Origin: Leifsonia psychrotolerans
Lineage (GTDB): Bacteria > Actinomycetota > Actinomycetes > Actinomycetales > Microbacteriaceae
NCBI RefSeq assembly: GCF_013410665.1
Contig: NZ_JACCFM010000001.1
Coordinates: 868,001 to 932,000, forward strand
Length of the DNA: 64,000 bases
Direction: 5' to 3'
Shown here: positions 17,631 to 26,532 of the stretch, in pieces
Position numbering within the stretch: the first letter of the stretch is position 1
Layout of the letters: each line of letters opens with the position of its first letter
Made by a program: the position numbers and the translations under genes
The notes under the pieces: model-generated
Databases searched by the model: none
What the model saw: only the letters and a program-made list of their open reading frames with translations
What the model was told of the DNA's origin: nothing

Positions 17631-18533
17631 CTAACGCGGAACGGGGGCGTCGCCGGGAGCGGTGCCCGTGACGATCGGGACCCGCACCGCGCTGCCCCAT
17701 TCGGTCCAGGAGCCGTCGTAGTTGCGTACGTTCTCGAAGCCGAGCAGGTGGGTGAGCACGAACCAGGTGTGACTCGATCGCTCGCCGATTCGGCAGTAGG
17801 CGATCACCGTGTCGCCGTCGTTGAGTCCAGCTTCGCCGCGGTAGATGGCATCGAGTTCCGTGCGCGGCTTGAACGTCGAATCCTCCGCCGCCGCACGCGC
17901 CCACGGCACGGATGCCGCCGAAGGAATATGACCGGCGCGCAGTGCGCCTTCTTCGGGGTAGGCGGGCATCGTGGTGCGGGATCCGTTGTATTCCTCGGGC
18001 GAGCGCACGTCGATCAGCGGCTGGCCGAAATGAGCGAGTACATCGTCTTTATAGGCACGGATGGGGGCATCGTTGCGCTCAACGACGGGGTAGTCAGCGT
18101 GGCTGACGACAGTCTTGTCCGTGGTGAGTTCGCGGCCCTCGGCGATCCACTTCTCACGGCCACCATCGAGCAGGCGCACATCCTCGTGACCGAAGAGCGT
18201 GAACACCCACAGGGCGTAAGCCGCCCACCAGTTGCTCTTGTCGCCGTAGATGACGACTGTGCTGTCGCGCGCGATTCCCTTTGCGCTGAGCATCTCGGCG
18301 AAGCGTTCACCCTGAATGAAGTCTCGTTCGACGGGGTCGTTGAGCTCTGTGTGCCAGTCGATCTTCACCGAACCGGGAATGTGGCCGGTCTCATACAGCA
18401 GCACATCTTCGTCGGACTCAACGACGACGAGACCGGGAGTGTGCAGGTTGTGGGCCAACCACTCGGTCGTGACGAGACGCTCGGGGTGGGCGTAGGAGGA
18501 GAGTTTTGGGGCCGGATCGAATGGGGCGGACAT
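17631..18533 (-). CDS. Sulfurtransferase with two rhodanese domains
   Basis: 300 aa thiosulfate/3-mercaptopyruvate sulfurtransferase-like protein. The N-terminal rhodanese domain (about 15-135) is inactive, as usual; the C-terminal one (about 160-290) carries the catalytic Cys in the loop [15 protein letters not shown]. The CRIGERSS loop is that of the actinobacterial SseA/CysA group. It moves sulfane sulfur to an acceptor, perhaps linked to the SufE encoded next. AGGAGG with 6-nt spacing gives a strong start at 18533. Confidence 0.92.
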   Translation of the reverse strand: MSAPFDPAPKLSSYAHPERLVTTEWLAHNLHTPGLVVVESDEDVLLYETGHIPGSVKIDWHTELNDPVERDFIQGERFAEMLSAKGIARDSTVVIYGDKSNWWAAYALWVFTLFGHEDVRLLDGGREKWIAEGRELTTDKTVVSHADYPVVERNDAPIRAYKDDVLAHFGQPLIDVRSPEEYNGSRTTMPAYPEEGALRAGHIPSAASVPWARAAAEDSTFKPRTELDAIYRGEAGLNDGDTVIAYCRIGERSSHTWFVLTHLLGFENVRNYDGSWTEWGSAVRVPIVTGTAPGDAPVPR

Positions 18534-18697
18534 GACGAACCTCCTGGAGCGCGCCGACTCGGCGCAAAAGTTTGGTGTGGGTGCGGATTAGGCTTGAGCC
18601 GGCCGACAGTACGAATCTACGCGGTGCGGGCGCTGCGTGCATCCGCGCTGTCACGCTTCGACGCAGATTTTCGATTGAGAAACACGGGTACGACACC

Positions 18698-19765
18698 ATG
18701 ACCGCAGCCGCGGAACTTCACGCCAACCGGCCGGTTCAGCATTTGGCTGACCGCTCGCCATCGATCACGGGCGCCGAGATTGTGGCAGAGCTGGTTCCGC
18801 CGCCCCAGTTCGAGAGGGCCTCGTTCGAGTCGTATCGACCAGACGGCGATTACCCGTCGCAGGCGGGCGCCGTTGAGCGGTTGCGCGAATTCGCCGGCGT
18901 GTGGCGGGCGCAGCAACGCCCGGGCGGTTTCTTCTCGCGCAATCGCAAGCCGAAGACCGAACTGCCGGGAATCTACCTCGACGGTGGGTTCGGCGTCGGC
19001 AAGACCCATCTGCTCGCGGCGCTGTGGCATGCAGCGCCGGGAACAAAATACTTCGGCACGTTCATCGAATACACCGCTTTGGTCGGTGCCCTCGGCTATG
19101 CCGACACGGTGCGGCAGCTCAGCGGGGCCAAGCTCATTTGCATCGACGAGTTCGAGCTCGACGATCCAGGAGACACCATGATGATGACGCGCCTTCTGGG
19201 TGAACTCATCGCCACCGGCACCCGCGTCGCCGCCACCTCGAACACCCCGCCGAACTCGCTCGGTGAGGGCCGTTTCGCGGCCGTTGACTTTCTGCGCGAG
19301 ATCCAGGCGATGTCATCGAACTTCGAGACCCTGCGCATCGACGGCCTCGACTACCGTCGGCGTGACACCTCGGGCCAGGCGGTTGCGGTCGAAACTGCAC
19401 AACTCGACACCATGGTCGCGACCCTCGACGCGCGAGGCTCTCACGTCACCATCGATGACTTCGGCAGCTTGATCACACATTTGAGCACCGTGCATCCGTC
19501 GAAGTACATCAAAATCATCAGTGATGTCGACGTCATCGCGCTGTCGAACGTGTTCCTGCTGACCGATCAGACGGATGCCTTGCGGCTGGTGGCCTTCATC
19601 GACCGCGTCTACGACGCCGAGATTCCCATCATCGCCAGTGGCCTGCCGCTGCACGAGGTATTCGCCGAGGACATGCTCGGCGGCGGCTATCGCAAGAAGT
19701 ACCTCCGTTCACTCTCGCGCATGATCGCGTTGACGACCGGTGAGCTGCCGCCGCACGGCGACTAG
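18698..19765 (+). CDS. zapE: Cell division protein ZapE (AFG1-like ATPase)
   Basis: 355 aa P-loop ATPase. Walker A is GGFGVGKTHLLAALW and Walker B is LICIDEFELDDPGD, followed by the sensor region TSNTPPNSLGEGRFAA and the family end YRKKYLRSLSRMIALTTGELPP. In E. coli ZapE binds FtsZ at late division. The ATG at 18698 is the likely start, though its SD is poor; the frame is open a further 42 codons upstream into the gap shared with the divergent rhodanese gene. Confidence 0.88.
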   Translation: MTAAAELHANRPVQHLADRSPSITGAEIVAELVPPPQFERASFESYRPDGDYPSQAGAVERLREFAGVWRAQQRPGGFFSRNRKPKTELPGIYLDGGFGVGKTHLLAALWHAAPGTKYFGTFIEYTALVGALGYADTVRQLSGAKLICIDEFELDDPGDTMMMTRLLGELIATGTRVAATSNTPPNSLGEGRFAAVDFLREIQAMSSNFETLRIDGLDYRRRDTSGQAVAVETAQLDTMVATLDARGSHVTIDDFGSLITHLSTVHPSKYIKIISDVDVIALSNVFLLTDQTDALRLVAFIDRVYDAEIPIIASGLPLHEVFAEDMLGGGYRKKYLRSLSRMIALTTGELPPHGD

Positions 19766-19802
19766 GGCCCCGAAACACGCTGTTCACGCCCCGGGTACGC
19801 TC

Positions 19803-19840
19803 GTAACCCGCGCGAAACACTCCCGCGCTTCACCTGAAAC
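19803..19840 (+). promoter_or_regulatory. GlnR-type box upstream of amtB
   Basis: GTAAC (19803-19807), N6, GAAAC (19814-19818) matches the actinobacterial GlnR consensus gTnAC-n6-GaAAC exactly. A further GAAAC starts at 19836, two 11-bp steps on, and another at 19851. The box is 47-84 bp before the amtB ATG. GlnR activates ammonium uptake genes under nitrogen limitation in streptomycetes and mycobacteria. Confidence 0.6.
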
Positions 19841-19886
19841 CTCTGCACCCGAAACTAAGTGCACAGTCGAGACGTGAGGAGAAGCT

Positions 19887-21110
19887 ATGGATTCGGGAAG
19901 CATCGCATGGGGGATCACGGCCACCGCATTGGTGTTGTTGATGACACCGGGGGTCGCGTTCTTCTATGGAGGGCTGGTGAAGGCCACAAGCGTCGTCAGC
20001 ATGATGATGATGAGCTTCGGTGCCCTCGGGTTGATCGGAGTGCTTTGGATCCTCTATGGGTTCAGCATGAGCACCGTCGAGGCCCCCGAGCGCTTCGCTG
20101 GGAACCCCTTCACGCAGTTCGGTCTCGGGGCACTCGCCCAGGGGGAGACGGCCAACACCGACCTCGTCGGAGCAGCCTTTGGGGCCACCTTTGCCATTAT
20201 CACCGTGGCGCTCATCTCAGGCGCCATTGCGGACCGGGCCAAATTCGGCTCCTGGATGGTCTTCGCGGGCGTCTGGGCCACGCTGGTCTACTTTCCCGTC
20301 GCAGCCTGGGTCTGGGGCGGCGGCTGGATCATGAGTCTCGGCACGACCCTCGGGCTGCCGAACGTCATCGACTATGCCGGGGGGACTGCCGTACACATCA
20401 ACGCAGGTGCCGCGGCCCTGGCCTTGGCCCTCGTGCTCGGCAAGCGGGTCGGCTTCCAGAAGGGAATAGCCAAGCCGCACAACGTGCCCCTCGTGCTGAT
20501 GGGAGCGGCCCTACTCTGGTTCGGCTGGTTCGGTTTTAACGCCGGTGCCGAATGGCTGAACGGCCTCGCCAACGTCGGCCTCATCGTCGTGAACACGCTC
20601 GGGGCTACTGCCGCAGCGGTGCTCGGCTGGCTGATCGTGGAGAAGATCAAGGATGGCAAAGCCACGTCGGTGGGCGCAGCATCCGGTGCCGTCGCGGGCC
20701 TTGTCGCCATCACGCCGGCGTGTGCGAATCTGGAGCCCGGCTGGGCGCTGTTGTTAGGCGTCGCAGCCGGCACCGTCTGCGCGATGGCCGTCGAACTCAA
20801 GTTCAGGCTCGGCTTCGACGACTCACTTGACGTCGTCGGCATCCACCTCGTCGGGGGAGTGATCGGCACGCTGTACCTCGGCCTTTTCGCGATGGACACC
20901 GGACTCTTCACCGGGGGAGGCCTCGGCCAGTTGATGGTGCAGACGATTGCCGCATTCTCGGTGCTGATCTACTCCTTCGCCGTGGCCTTCGCTCTCGGCT
21001 TTGCGATTGAGAAGACCATCGGCTTCCGGGTCAAGAACGCCGACGAGGTTGCCGGCATCGACACCTCCGTGCATGGAGAAGAGGCATACGCTCTGACGAC
21101 GGAGTCGTAA
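19887..21110 (+). CDS. amtB: Ammonium transporter
   Basis: 407 aa channel of the Amt/Rh family with about eleven membrane helices. The conserved pore residues are D162 in the DYAGGTAVHINAG segment, and the twin histidines H170 and H320 (GIHLVGGVIGTLYL). It starts without a cleavable signal, as is usual in actinobacteria. AGGAGA lies 6 nt before the ATG. A GlnR-type box lies upstream. The usual partner genes glnB/glnK and glnD do not follow; instead there are 567 bases without a recognisable gene. Confidence 0.96.
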   Translation: MDSGSIAWGITATALVLLMTPGVAFFYGGLVKATSVVSMMMMSFGALGLIGVLWILYGFSMSTVEAPERFAGNPFTQFGLGALAQGETANTDLVGAAFGATFAIITVALISGAIADRAKFGSWMVFAGVWATLVYFPVAAWVWGGGWIMSLGTTLGLPNVIDYAGGTAVHINAGAAALALALVLGKRVGFQKGIAKPHNVPLVLMGAALLWFGWFGFNAGAEWLNGLANVGLIVVNTLGATAAAVLGWLIVEKIKDGKATSVGAASGAVAGLVAITPACANLEPGWALLLGVAAGTVCAMAVELKFRLGFDDSLDVVGIHLVGGVIGTLYLGLFAMDTGLFTGGGLGQLMVQTIAAFSVLIYSFAVAFALGFAIEKTIGFRVKNADEVAGIDTSVHGEEAYALTTES

Positions 21111-21677
21111 TCGATTTATCACAGAGACTCTCTCCGGGGCATTCACACAGAGTCCACGAGTGCTTCGACACTCATCAGCCTTCGTTATCGGCTCCGCGCA
21201 GGTGGCGGATTGTCTACGGCGACAACGTCCGACGACGGTGCGGGAATGGCTGCCGCGACGTCAGTCTTGGAGCAGACGGCGCGGCATCCAGCCGATGCGG
21301 AGCGTGAACTCGAGGCGGCTGAGCCGAACTGGTGCCTGCGGAGTACATCGGTGAGAAATCGCAACATGCCACGGCGAGTGCGATGAGCTGCGATGGTGGG
21401 TTCATGTGGCCTGGAATGACTCGTGTCGTGTTCACTGGTGATCCGGACCGGCAGGCGATTGTCGACGCACGTGCTCTACATTGGGCGGTGAAGCCCGGAT
21501 TCACCGGAGAGCAGAAGCTGACTGTCGCGGGGCGGCCTCGCACAGATATTAGGGGTGAAAGCGGGATCCTTTTCACGGTCGCGGTCCGTGCGCAGGGATC
21601 TGAGCTGAACATCGATTCAGTCTCGCCGTGTTTCGCACAGCGACGTACGCCGCGCTGCTCTGGGATAAGGTTCGGGT
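21111..21677. other. 567-bp stretch without a recognisable gene
   Basis: Several short frames are open here (for example a plus-strand frame from 21332 encoding MWPGMTRVVFTGDPDRQ), but none has a convincing SD, a conserved motif or a proper end, and they overlap each other. This could be the decayed remnant of a gene formerly after amtB. The last 12 bases hold the probable -10 hexamer of the toxin gene. Confidence 0.5.
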
Positions 21678-22208
21678 GTGTCTGGCACCCCGCGTTTTCT
21701 CACAGCCTTGCTGTCGTTTCTGCGCCCTGCGCGGAAGGTCCCCGTTCAGGCACCGCCGCGGGCGCCACAGGGAACCGCACCGATTTCGCTCGGTCAGTTC
21801 GGGGCGGATGCGACGAGCGAGGTTGACCCGCGTCGGCTCGGTCGTGTGAGGCTCGGCTACGAACCGAACCGAGATGGCTCACCGGATCCCGGGGAGATCG
21901 TCTGGACCTGGGTTCCCTTCGAGGAGCGTGATGGCCGCGGCAAGGATCGCCCGGTGGTCATCGTCGCCGAGGCAAAGAACGGCACCTTGCTGGCTGTTCA
22001 ACTCACCAGCAAGGACCACACGGGCCAGGGCGATTTCGTCGAGCTCGGACCGGGTTCATGGGACCGAGAGGGACGGCAGAGTTGGGTCAATATCGATCGG
22101 GTCTTCCGGGTGCATCCGGGGGGCGTGCGCCGGGAAGCGGCTTCGCTTGATTCCGTGCGCTTTGAGCGGGTTGCCGAGGCATTACGTCGTCGTTACGGCT
22201 GGCTGTAA
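21678..22208 (+). CDS. PemK/MazF-like toxin family protein, without antitoxin gene
   Basis: 176 aa. After about 65 residues of Pro/Ala-rich N-terminus comes a PemK/MazF-like domain: PDPGEIVWTWVPFEERDGRGKDRPVVIVAE, read as the P-GEIVW and KDRPVVIV strands, then LLAVQLTSKDH and SWVNIDRVFRV. The family cuts RNA or has lost that activity; the long N-terminal extension is typical of solitary actinobacterial members. No small antitoxin gene is seen on either side. The GTG start lies 6 nt behind TAAGGT, fitting a leaderless message. It converges with the sulfatase gene. Confidence 0.75.
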   Translation: MSGTPRFLTALLSFLRPARKVPVQAPPRAPQGTAPISLGQFGADATSEVDPRRLGRVRLGYEPNRDGSPDPGEIVWTWVPFEERDGRGKDRPVVIVAEAKNGTLLAVQLTSKDHTGQGDFVELGPGSWDREGRQSWVNIDRVFRVHPGGVRREAASLDSVRFERVAEALRRRYGWL

Positions 22209-22230
22209 GGCACCGTGGCCCTGGTGGCTC

Positions 22231-24006
22231 TCAGACGTCGGCGAGGTCAGCGGATATGCGGCGAAGCGCGTCGGGTGTGATGATGCCGTAGGCGACCGCT
22301 GTGATCTCGAACAACGACATGCCCAAAGCCTCCTCGGGCAGCGGGCTGTCGGCCAGCGGGCCGAGATGAGTGCGTAACACCTGGAGGGCCGCTTCATCGG
22401 CCAGAAGCGCGCGCAGCGGTGTGTGTACGTCAACCCGCCCATGGGGAAACTCGTCGGCCGACAGCGGCTTTTCTCGGGACGACTGCACCTGCGCCCACTG
22501 CGCCGTGATGAGCAAATGTTCGGCCCCGACAGCACCCGATTGGGGGAGTCCGAGTCGCTCGTACTGCTCAGCCGGAGCATCGTTTTCTCTCATGAGGTCG
22601 ACAAGCAGGCCAATCATGCGCAGTTCGATCTCGGCATCGTCGAGTGGATGCTCCTGATCGGGGTCGGTCTGAAGATCGAACAGGAGCGTGCCGAACGCAA
22701 TCGGGTCGGTGTAGGCGAAACTCGGCAGCCTCAGCACGGGCATTCCCTTGGTGAAGTCGAACGGCTCCACCAAGGTGGCCTCACGCATCGTCTCCGGGGT
22801 GAACCGACCGCGCATGTTTGTGGGCATCAGTGTGTACTCGACCAGCGGCTCATTGCCGGCGGCCGCACAGGCGCGCATGTAGACGTAGCGCCCATCCGTC
22901 ACATTGACGTGCCCGCCATGAATTCCGAACAGGGCGGCTTCGCGCACCGGGGTGTCATCGGCGACCGTGTACCGCAGGGGCACGCCGTGCATGTCCGATG
23001 TGGGCTCGACGCCGAAGAAGTCCAGTAGCGTCGGCCCCAGGTCGATGGTCTGCACGAGGGCGGCTCGACGCTCGTCGGCGACCCGGCTGCGCGGGTCCCA
23101 GATGAACAGCGGGGTGTGGATCGTCTCGTCGTAGAACGGGGGCGCATTTTTGCCGAGCCATTCGTGTTCGCCGAGGAGAAGGCCGTGATCCGTGCACACG
23201 ATCAGCATGGTGTCGTCCCAGAGCTGATGCTCGTCCATGGCGTCGAGCACCCGACCGAGAGACCGGTCGCACATCGAGAGCAGCGCGGCGTACTCATACC
23301 GAAGATGGTCCACCTGCTCAGCTGTCTCGGTCGTCTTTTTGTAGTCTGGCCAGTCGAATACCGGCCCGTCGTACTGGTCCTCCGGATAGAGCGCCTTGAA
23401 CTCCTGGTAGCTGAAGAAGGGCTCATGCGGGTCGAACGTTTCGATCTGCACGAACCACCTGTCTTCGGCATGGTTGGTGCGGATGAAGTGCAACCCTGCA
23501 TCGAAGGTCTGGGTCTGCGGATGATCGGCCTCATCACTGAGATACTCCCGATTGATCCAATCCTGACGGCGCAGATCGAGGTTGGTCGCCGCGGGCAGTG
23601 CGTCGGGGACGACAGGGTCGGCGACGTGGCCCTTCCATTCATCGCCCTCCTGCCCGCGGAAGAACTCGAAACTATTGAATCGCGGGTGATAGGTGGCGCC
23701 GCCATCCAGCCAATAGTGCTGATGGTCGGTCACCAAATGGGTATAGACGCCACTCTGTTTGAGCATCTCGGGTGCCGAGTCGTCGAACGGTTCGAGCTGG
23801 CCCCAGCCTCGGTGCAGAAAGTTGTACCGCCCGGTGTGCATCTCGCGACGGGCCGGCATGCAGGGCATGCTCCCGCCGTAGCAGTTGTCGAAGGTGGCAC
23901 TCGTGCGGGCCAGTCGATCGAAGTTGGGTGCCTGCACCCAGTTCGATCCGTAGGGCGGCAAAAAGCGCCGATTCAACGTATCGAACATGACAACGATGGC
24001 TTTCAC
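22231..24006 (-). CDS. Sulfatase (formylglycine-dependent, type I)
   Basis: 591 aa, no signal peptide, so probably cytosolic. The formylglycine motif C-x-P-x-R is C49-M-P-A-R, metal ligands include D9 in VVMFDTLNRR and the downstream VCTDHGLLLGEHEWLGK block (D and H). It hydrolyses sulfate esters once the cysteine is converted by a formylglycine-generating enzyme encoded elsewhere. It starts 12 bp after the MFS transporter stop, in the same direction, suggesting uptake and desulfation of one compound. GGGAG precedes the GTG. Substrate unknown; phosphonate hydrolase-like activity is an alternative within the superfamily. Confidence 0.9.
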   Translation of the reverse strand: MKAIVVMFDTLNRRFLPPYGSNWVQAPNFDRLARTSATFDNCYGGSMPCMPARREMHTGRYNFLHRGWGQLEPFDDSAPEMLKQSGVYTHLVTDHQHYWLDGGATYHPRFNSFEFFRGQEGDEWKGHVADPVVPDALPAATNLDLRRQDWINREYLSDEADHPQTQTFDAGLHFIRTNHAEDRWFVQIETFDPHEPFFSYQEFKALYPEDQYDGPVFDWPDYKKTTETAEQVDHLRYEYAALLSMCDRSLGRVLDAMDEHQLWDDTMLIVCTDHGLLLGEHEWLGKNAPPFYDETIHTPLFIWDPRSRVADERRAALVQTIDLGPTLLDFFGVEPTSDMHGVPLRYTVADDTPVREAALFGIHGGHVNVTDGRYVYMRACAAAGNEPLVEYTLMPTNMRGRFTPETMREATLVEPFDFTKGMPVLRLPSFAYTDPIAFGTLLFDLQTDPDQEHPLDDAEIELRMIGLLVDLMRENDAPAEQYERLGLPQSGAVGAEHLLITAQWAQVQSSREKPLSADEFPHGRVDVHTPLRALLADEAALQVLRTHLGPLADSPLPEEALGMSLFEITAVAYGIITPDALRRISADLADV

Positions 24007-24018
24007 GCAGACTCCCGG

Positions 24019-25314
24019 TTATCGAACGGACTTGATTCGGTAGACCGCGAGGCCCCCGAGCACAATAATGACGGCGGCCACGGCGTACAGAGAGCGATAC
24101 CCGGCGAGGCTGAGCACGAGCCAGCCGACCAACGGAGCGATCGGGATGTGCTGAGCCGAGTTGATGATACCGAGGTCGCGGGCGTGGGTGGCCGGGTCGG
24201 GCAGAAGATCGGTGATCAGAGCCTGGTCGACCGAGAGGAAGGCCCCGAAACCGAGGCCGAGCAGCACCGCTGCAACCATTGACGCTTCCCAGCTCGGCGC
24301 CATGGCCAGCAGAAGCGCCGCTGCCGCCTGCAAGAGGGCGGCCAGCGCCACGAAAATGCGGCGACGCCCCCATCGATCCGACAGGATGCCGCACAGGTAG
24401 GACGTCACTCCGCAGGCCACCAGGTAAATCAGGATCAGCACCAGCAGGGAGGTGTCGGGGTCGTCCACCTTGACAATATCGGCGAGAAAGAAGAGCAGAT
24501 AGGTGGTCCCGACCAGGTTTCCGGCATTGATGAGGACGCGAGAGGTCATTGCCCAGTAGTAGCCGGGGTGAGAGCGGGCGTTCGGCCAGGTCATCGCGTG
24601 ACGAATGCCTTTCACGAACGCCTGAGGCGCGGGACTTGCATCGTGGGGCTCCGCGAAGAAGAGCAGAAAGGGGACGGCCGACAGGAGTGCGAGTCCGGCG
24701 ATCAGGGCCCAGCTGCCGGGGATCGACGTGACCAGCATCGTCACGAGAACCATGCCGATGGCAAGTGCGAAGACCTGGGGGACTCCCATCGCTGCCGACG
24801 CACGACCACGTTGGGCGCGCGGCACCTGGTCGGCGATCATTGCGGAGAGCGATACCAGAATCGCAGACTGGCCCACGGCCACGACGGCGATGAGAGCTGC
24901 GATGGCCGGCCAGCTTGCCTGCACTCCCACGAGCGCGAACGGAATCGCAGCGGTGAGAAAGCCGCCGACCGCCCAGATGCGCCGACGGCCGAACCTGCTG
25001 CGCGTGCGGTCACAGAGCACGCCGATGATCGGCACGGTCACGAGGATGACGACGGCCATCTCCGCGATGAGAAACGAGGCCACCGCCACCTTGTCGGCGG
25101 GTGCGACGTGGGCGCTGATCTTGGCCACCATGAACTGGCCGGGCAACATGACAAGCAGCCAGAATCCAAACCAGATCAGGGCGAAGTTCCAGAGCCAGGC
25201 ACGGCTGACCAGAGGGATGGCTGAGCCGGCCGGGGGAGCGCCGCTCGCTGCGGGCGCGCCGAAATCGGTCGTGATCGGGACTGCAGACTTCTGTGTCTGA
25301 TCTGGCGTGGCCAT
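24019..25314 (-). CDS. Major facilitator superfamily transporter
   Basis: 431 aa with about twelve membrane helices. The loop between helices 2 and 3 has GVLCDRTRSRFGRRRIWAVG, split here as GxxxDRTRSRFGRRR, and its echo in the second half is GILSDRWGRRRIF; both are MFS signatures and resemble glycoside or sugar permeases. The start MATPDQTQK at 25314 is chosen over the 66 codons further upstream, which are not protein-like; its SD is weak. It is first of a two-gene unit with the sulfatase, so a sulfated or related organic substrate is likely. Confidence 0.85.
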   Translation of the reverse strand: MATPDQTQKSAVPITTDFGAPAASGAPPAGSAIPLVSRAWLWNFALIWFGFWLLVMLPGQFMVAKISAHVAPADKVAVASFLIAEMAVVILVTVPIIGVLCDRTRSRFGRRRIWAVGGFLTAAIPFALVGVQASWPAIAALIAVVAVGQSAILVSLSAMIADQVPRAQRGRASAAMGVPQVFALAIGMVLVTMLVTSIPGSWALIAGLALLSAVPFLLFFAEPHDASPAPQAFVKGIRHAMTWPNARSHPGYYWAMTSRVLINAGNLVGTTYLLFFLADIVKVDDPDTSLLVLILIYLVACGVTSYLCGILSDRWGRRRIFVALAALLQAAAALLLAMAPSWEASMVAAVLLGLGFGAFLSVDQALITDLLPDPATHARDLGIINSAQHIPIAPLVGWLVLSLAGYRSLYAVAAVIIVLGGLAVYRIKSVR

Positions 25315-25645
25315 TGTTGAAGTATGGGGATGCTTGCCCGCAGGGGTCAAGGTCCAACGACAGATCAGCCCACAGCGGGGGAACTGGGCGGTGAGCCGGT
25401 GGGGCGGCTGCGTCCCTCGGTACAGTGAGGTGCCGCCCTTGGCAGCCCACCCACACAGAAGTGAGGCCTGTGTCTGACGTTCGCTCGCGCACCCCGTTGC
25501 CCCTCGTCCCATTCCTGCGGATTCTGCTTGTCGGGATCGTGCATCGCAGTGCGATCCGCTCTGGAACTGAGAATCCCAGGCGATCTGTCGTTGCGCTCAT
25601 GCGGTCGTGGGCGGAGGATCTGTGTGCCACGAGGGGGCGGGAAAC
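25315..25645. other. 331-bp stretch upstream of the MFS gene, no supported gene
   Basis: It holds the promoter region of the MFS-sulfatase unit on the minus strand. A plus-strand frame from about 25470 is open but runs on through the terminator and the antisense of the tRNA, giving the known artefact peptide VGDTGLEPMTSSV, so it is not accepted as a gene. Confidence 0.5.
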
Positions 25646-25673
25646 AAAAAAACCCCCGGAAACCGGGGGTTTT
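25646..25673 (-). terminator. Rho-independent terminator of the tRNA-Val(CAC) gene
   Basis: A CCCCCGG/CCGGGGG stem with a 3-nt loop is followed on the minus strand by seven T. It lies 5 bp after the tRNA end. Confidence 0.9.
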
Positions 25674-25677
25674 GTTG

Positions 25678-25750
25678 TGGGCGATACCGGACTCGAACCG
25701 ATGACCTCTTCGGTGTGAACGAAGCGCGCTACCAACTGCGCCAATCGCCC
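25678..25750 (-). tRNA. tRNA-Val (anticodon CAC)
   Basis: On the minus strand GGGCGAT pairs with ATCGCCC as acceptor stem; the anticodon arm is CTTCG-TTCACAC-CGAAG with anticodon CAC, read GUG valine; the T arm has GGTTCGAGTCC. The 3' CCA is not encoded. A -10-like TAGTAT lies about 36 bp upstream (25786-25791 on the plus strand). Confidence 0.96.
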
Positions 25751-26109
25751 TCAGGCGGCGAAAGCTTCTTCAACCGCGATTCACGATACTAGCCCACGCG
25801 GCGGCCTCAATGCACATCGGGGCGCTCCCGCGCGTGGTGCGGCACGGGGGAGGCGCGAGGTTTCCGGCCAGTCCACGCTCGGGGCCCTCGCTGATTCCGG
25901 CGCTCATGGCTTCGGGCGAGGCGGCCCCTCGTCGGCGGGGCTGCGTTCCCAGACGGGGCCGACGCTGATTTCAGTCGCTCGCCGGGAATGATGCCGAAGC
26001 GTGCGTGGAGGAGAACCGCGCGACACGCCCGCATATTCATGGTTTTGGAACTTGCACCCGGCATCGGTTAGAGTTTTCAACGCAAGCAGTGAGCAACTGC
26101 GAGCGAAGT
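25751..26109. other. 359-bp divergent region between tRNA-Val(CAC) and the tRNA-Gly group
   Basis: It carries the promoters of both tRNA units. The middle is very GC-rich and has open but unconvincing short frames on both strands (for example minus 26064-25807, 85 codons), without SD or recognisable motif. Confidence 0.45.
26045..26074 (+). promoter_or_regulatory. Promoter of the tRNA-Gly/Cys/Val unit
   Basis: TTGGAA (26045-26050) and TAGAGT (26069-26074) are 18 bp apart, ending 35 bp before the first tRNA gene. Confidence 0.5.
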
Positions 26110-26181
26110 GCGGATGTGGCGCAGTGGTAGCGCATCACCTTGCCAAGGTGAGGGTCGCGAGTTCGAATCTCGTCATCCGCT
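26110..26181 (+). tRNA. tRNA-Gly (anticodon GCC)
   Basis: Acceptor stem GCGGATG/CATCCGC with discriminator T; anticodon arm TCACC-TTGCCAA-GGTGA; T arm with AGTTCGAATCT. First of three plus-strand tRNA genes. CCA is not encoded. Confidence 0.96.
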
Positions 26182-26242
26182 CGAATGGAACAGAATCGCC
26201 CCGAGAGGGGCGGTTCTCTTCATTTGGTGTAGAACCCAATAT

Positions 26243-26313
26243 GGTGGATTGGCCGAGAGGCGAGGCAGCGGCCTGCAAAGCCGTATACACGGGTTCGAAT
26301 CCCGTATCCACCT
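26243..26313 (+). tRNA. tRNA-Cys (anticodon GCA)
   Basis: Acceptor stem GGTGGAT/ATCCACC with discriminator T; anticodon loop CTGCAAA, anticodon GCA; T arm GGGTTCGAATCCC. It lies 61 bp after tRNA-Gly. Confidence 0.96.
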
Positions 26314-26342
26314 CACATTCCGAGAAGCGATTCTTTGAATCT

Positions 26343-26414
26343 GGGCGATTGGCGCAGCGGTAGCGCGCTTCCCTGACACGGAAGAGGTCACTGGTTCGAT
26401 CCCAGTATCGCCCA
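26343..26414 (+). tRNA. tRNA-Val (anticodon GAC)
   Basis: Acceptor stem GGGCGAT/ATCGCCC; anticodon arm CTTCC-CTGACAC-GGAAG, anticodon GAC, read GUC/GUU; T arm TGGTTCGATCCCA. Its body closely resembles the Val(CAC) gene 600 bp away on the other strand, so they are isoacceptor relatives. Confidence 0.96.
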
Positions 26415-26418
26415 CAGT

Positions 26419-26446
26419 AAAACCCCCGGTAAAACGGGGGTTTTTT
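26419..26446 (+). terminator. Rho-independent terminator of the plus-strand tRNA unit
   Basis: AAAACCCCCG and CGGGGGTTTT pair around a 6-nt loop, followed by a T-run, 4 bp after tRNA-Val(GAC). Confidence 0.92.
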
Positions 26447-26532
26447 ACGTTAACAATCGTGTTCTGTTCTGCGCCAGATCGCTCGTTTACGAATGGATGA
26501 CACGGCGCGCACAGCGTTGTAGTCACACCCGG

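Noticed and set aside
21332..21826. 164-codon plus-strand frame after amtB
   Set aside because: No SD or recognisable domain, and its second half overlaps the MazF-like gene in another frame; at most a gene remnant.
25425..25718. Plus-strand 97-codon frame upstream of and through the tRNA-Val(CAC) gene
   Set aside because: It ends in VGDTGLEPMTSSV, the well-known artefact of translating a tRNA gene from the opposite strand, and crosses a terminator.
26173..26526. Minus-strand 117-codon frame over the tRNA-Cys and tRNA-Val genes
   Set aside because: Contains VGDTGIEPVTSSVSG, the same antisense tRNA artefact.
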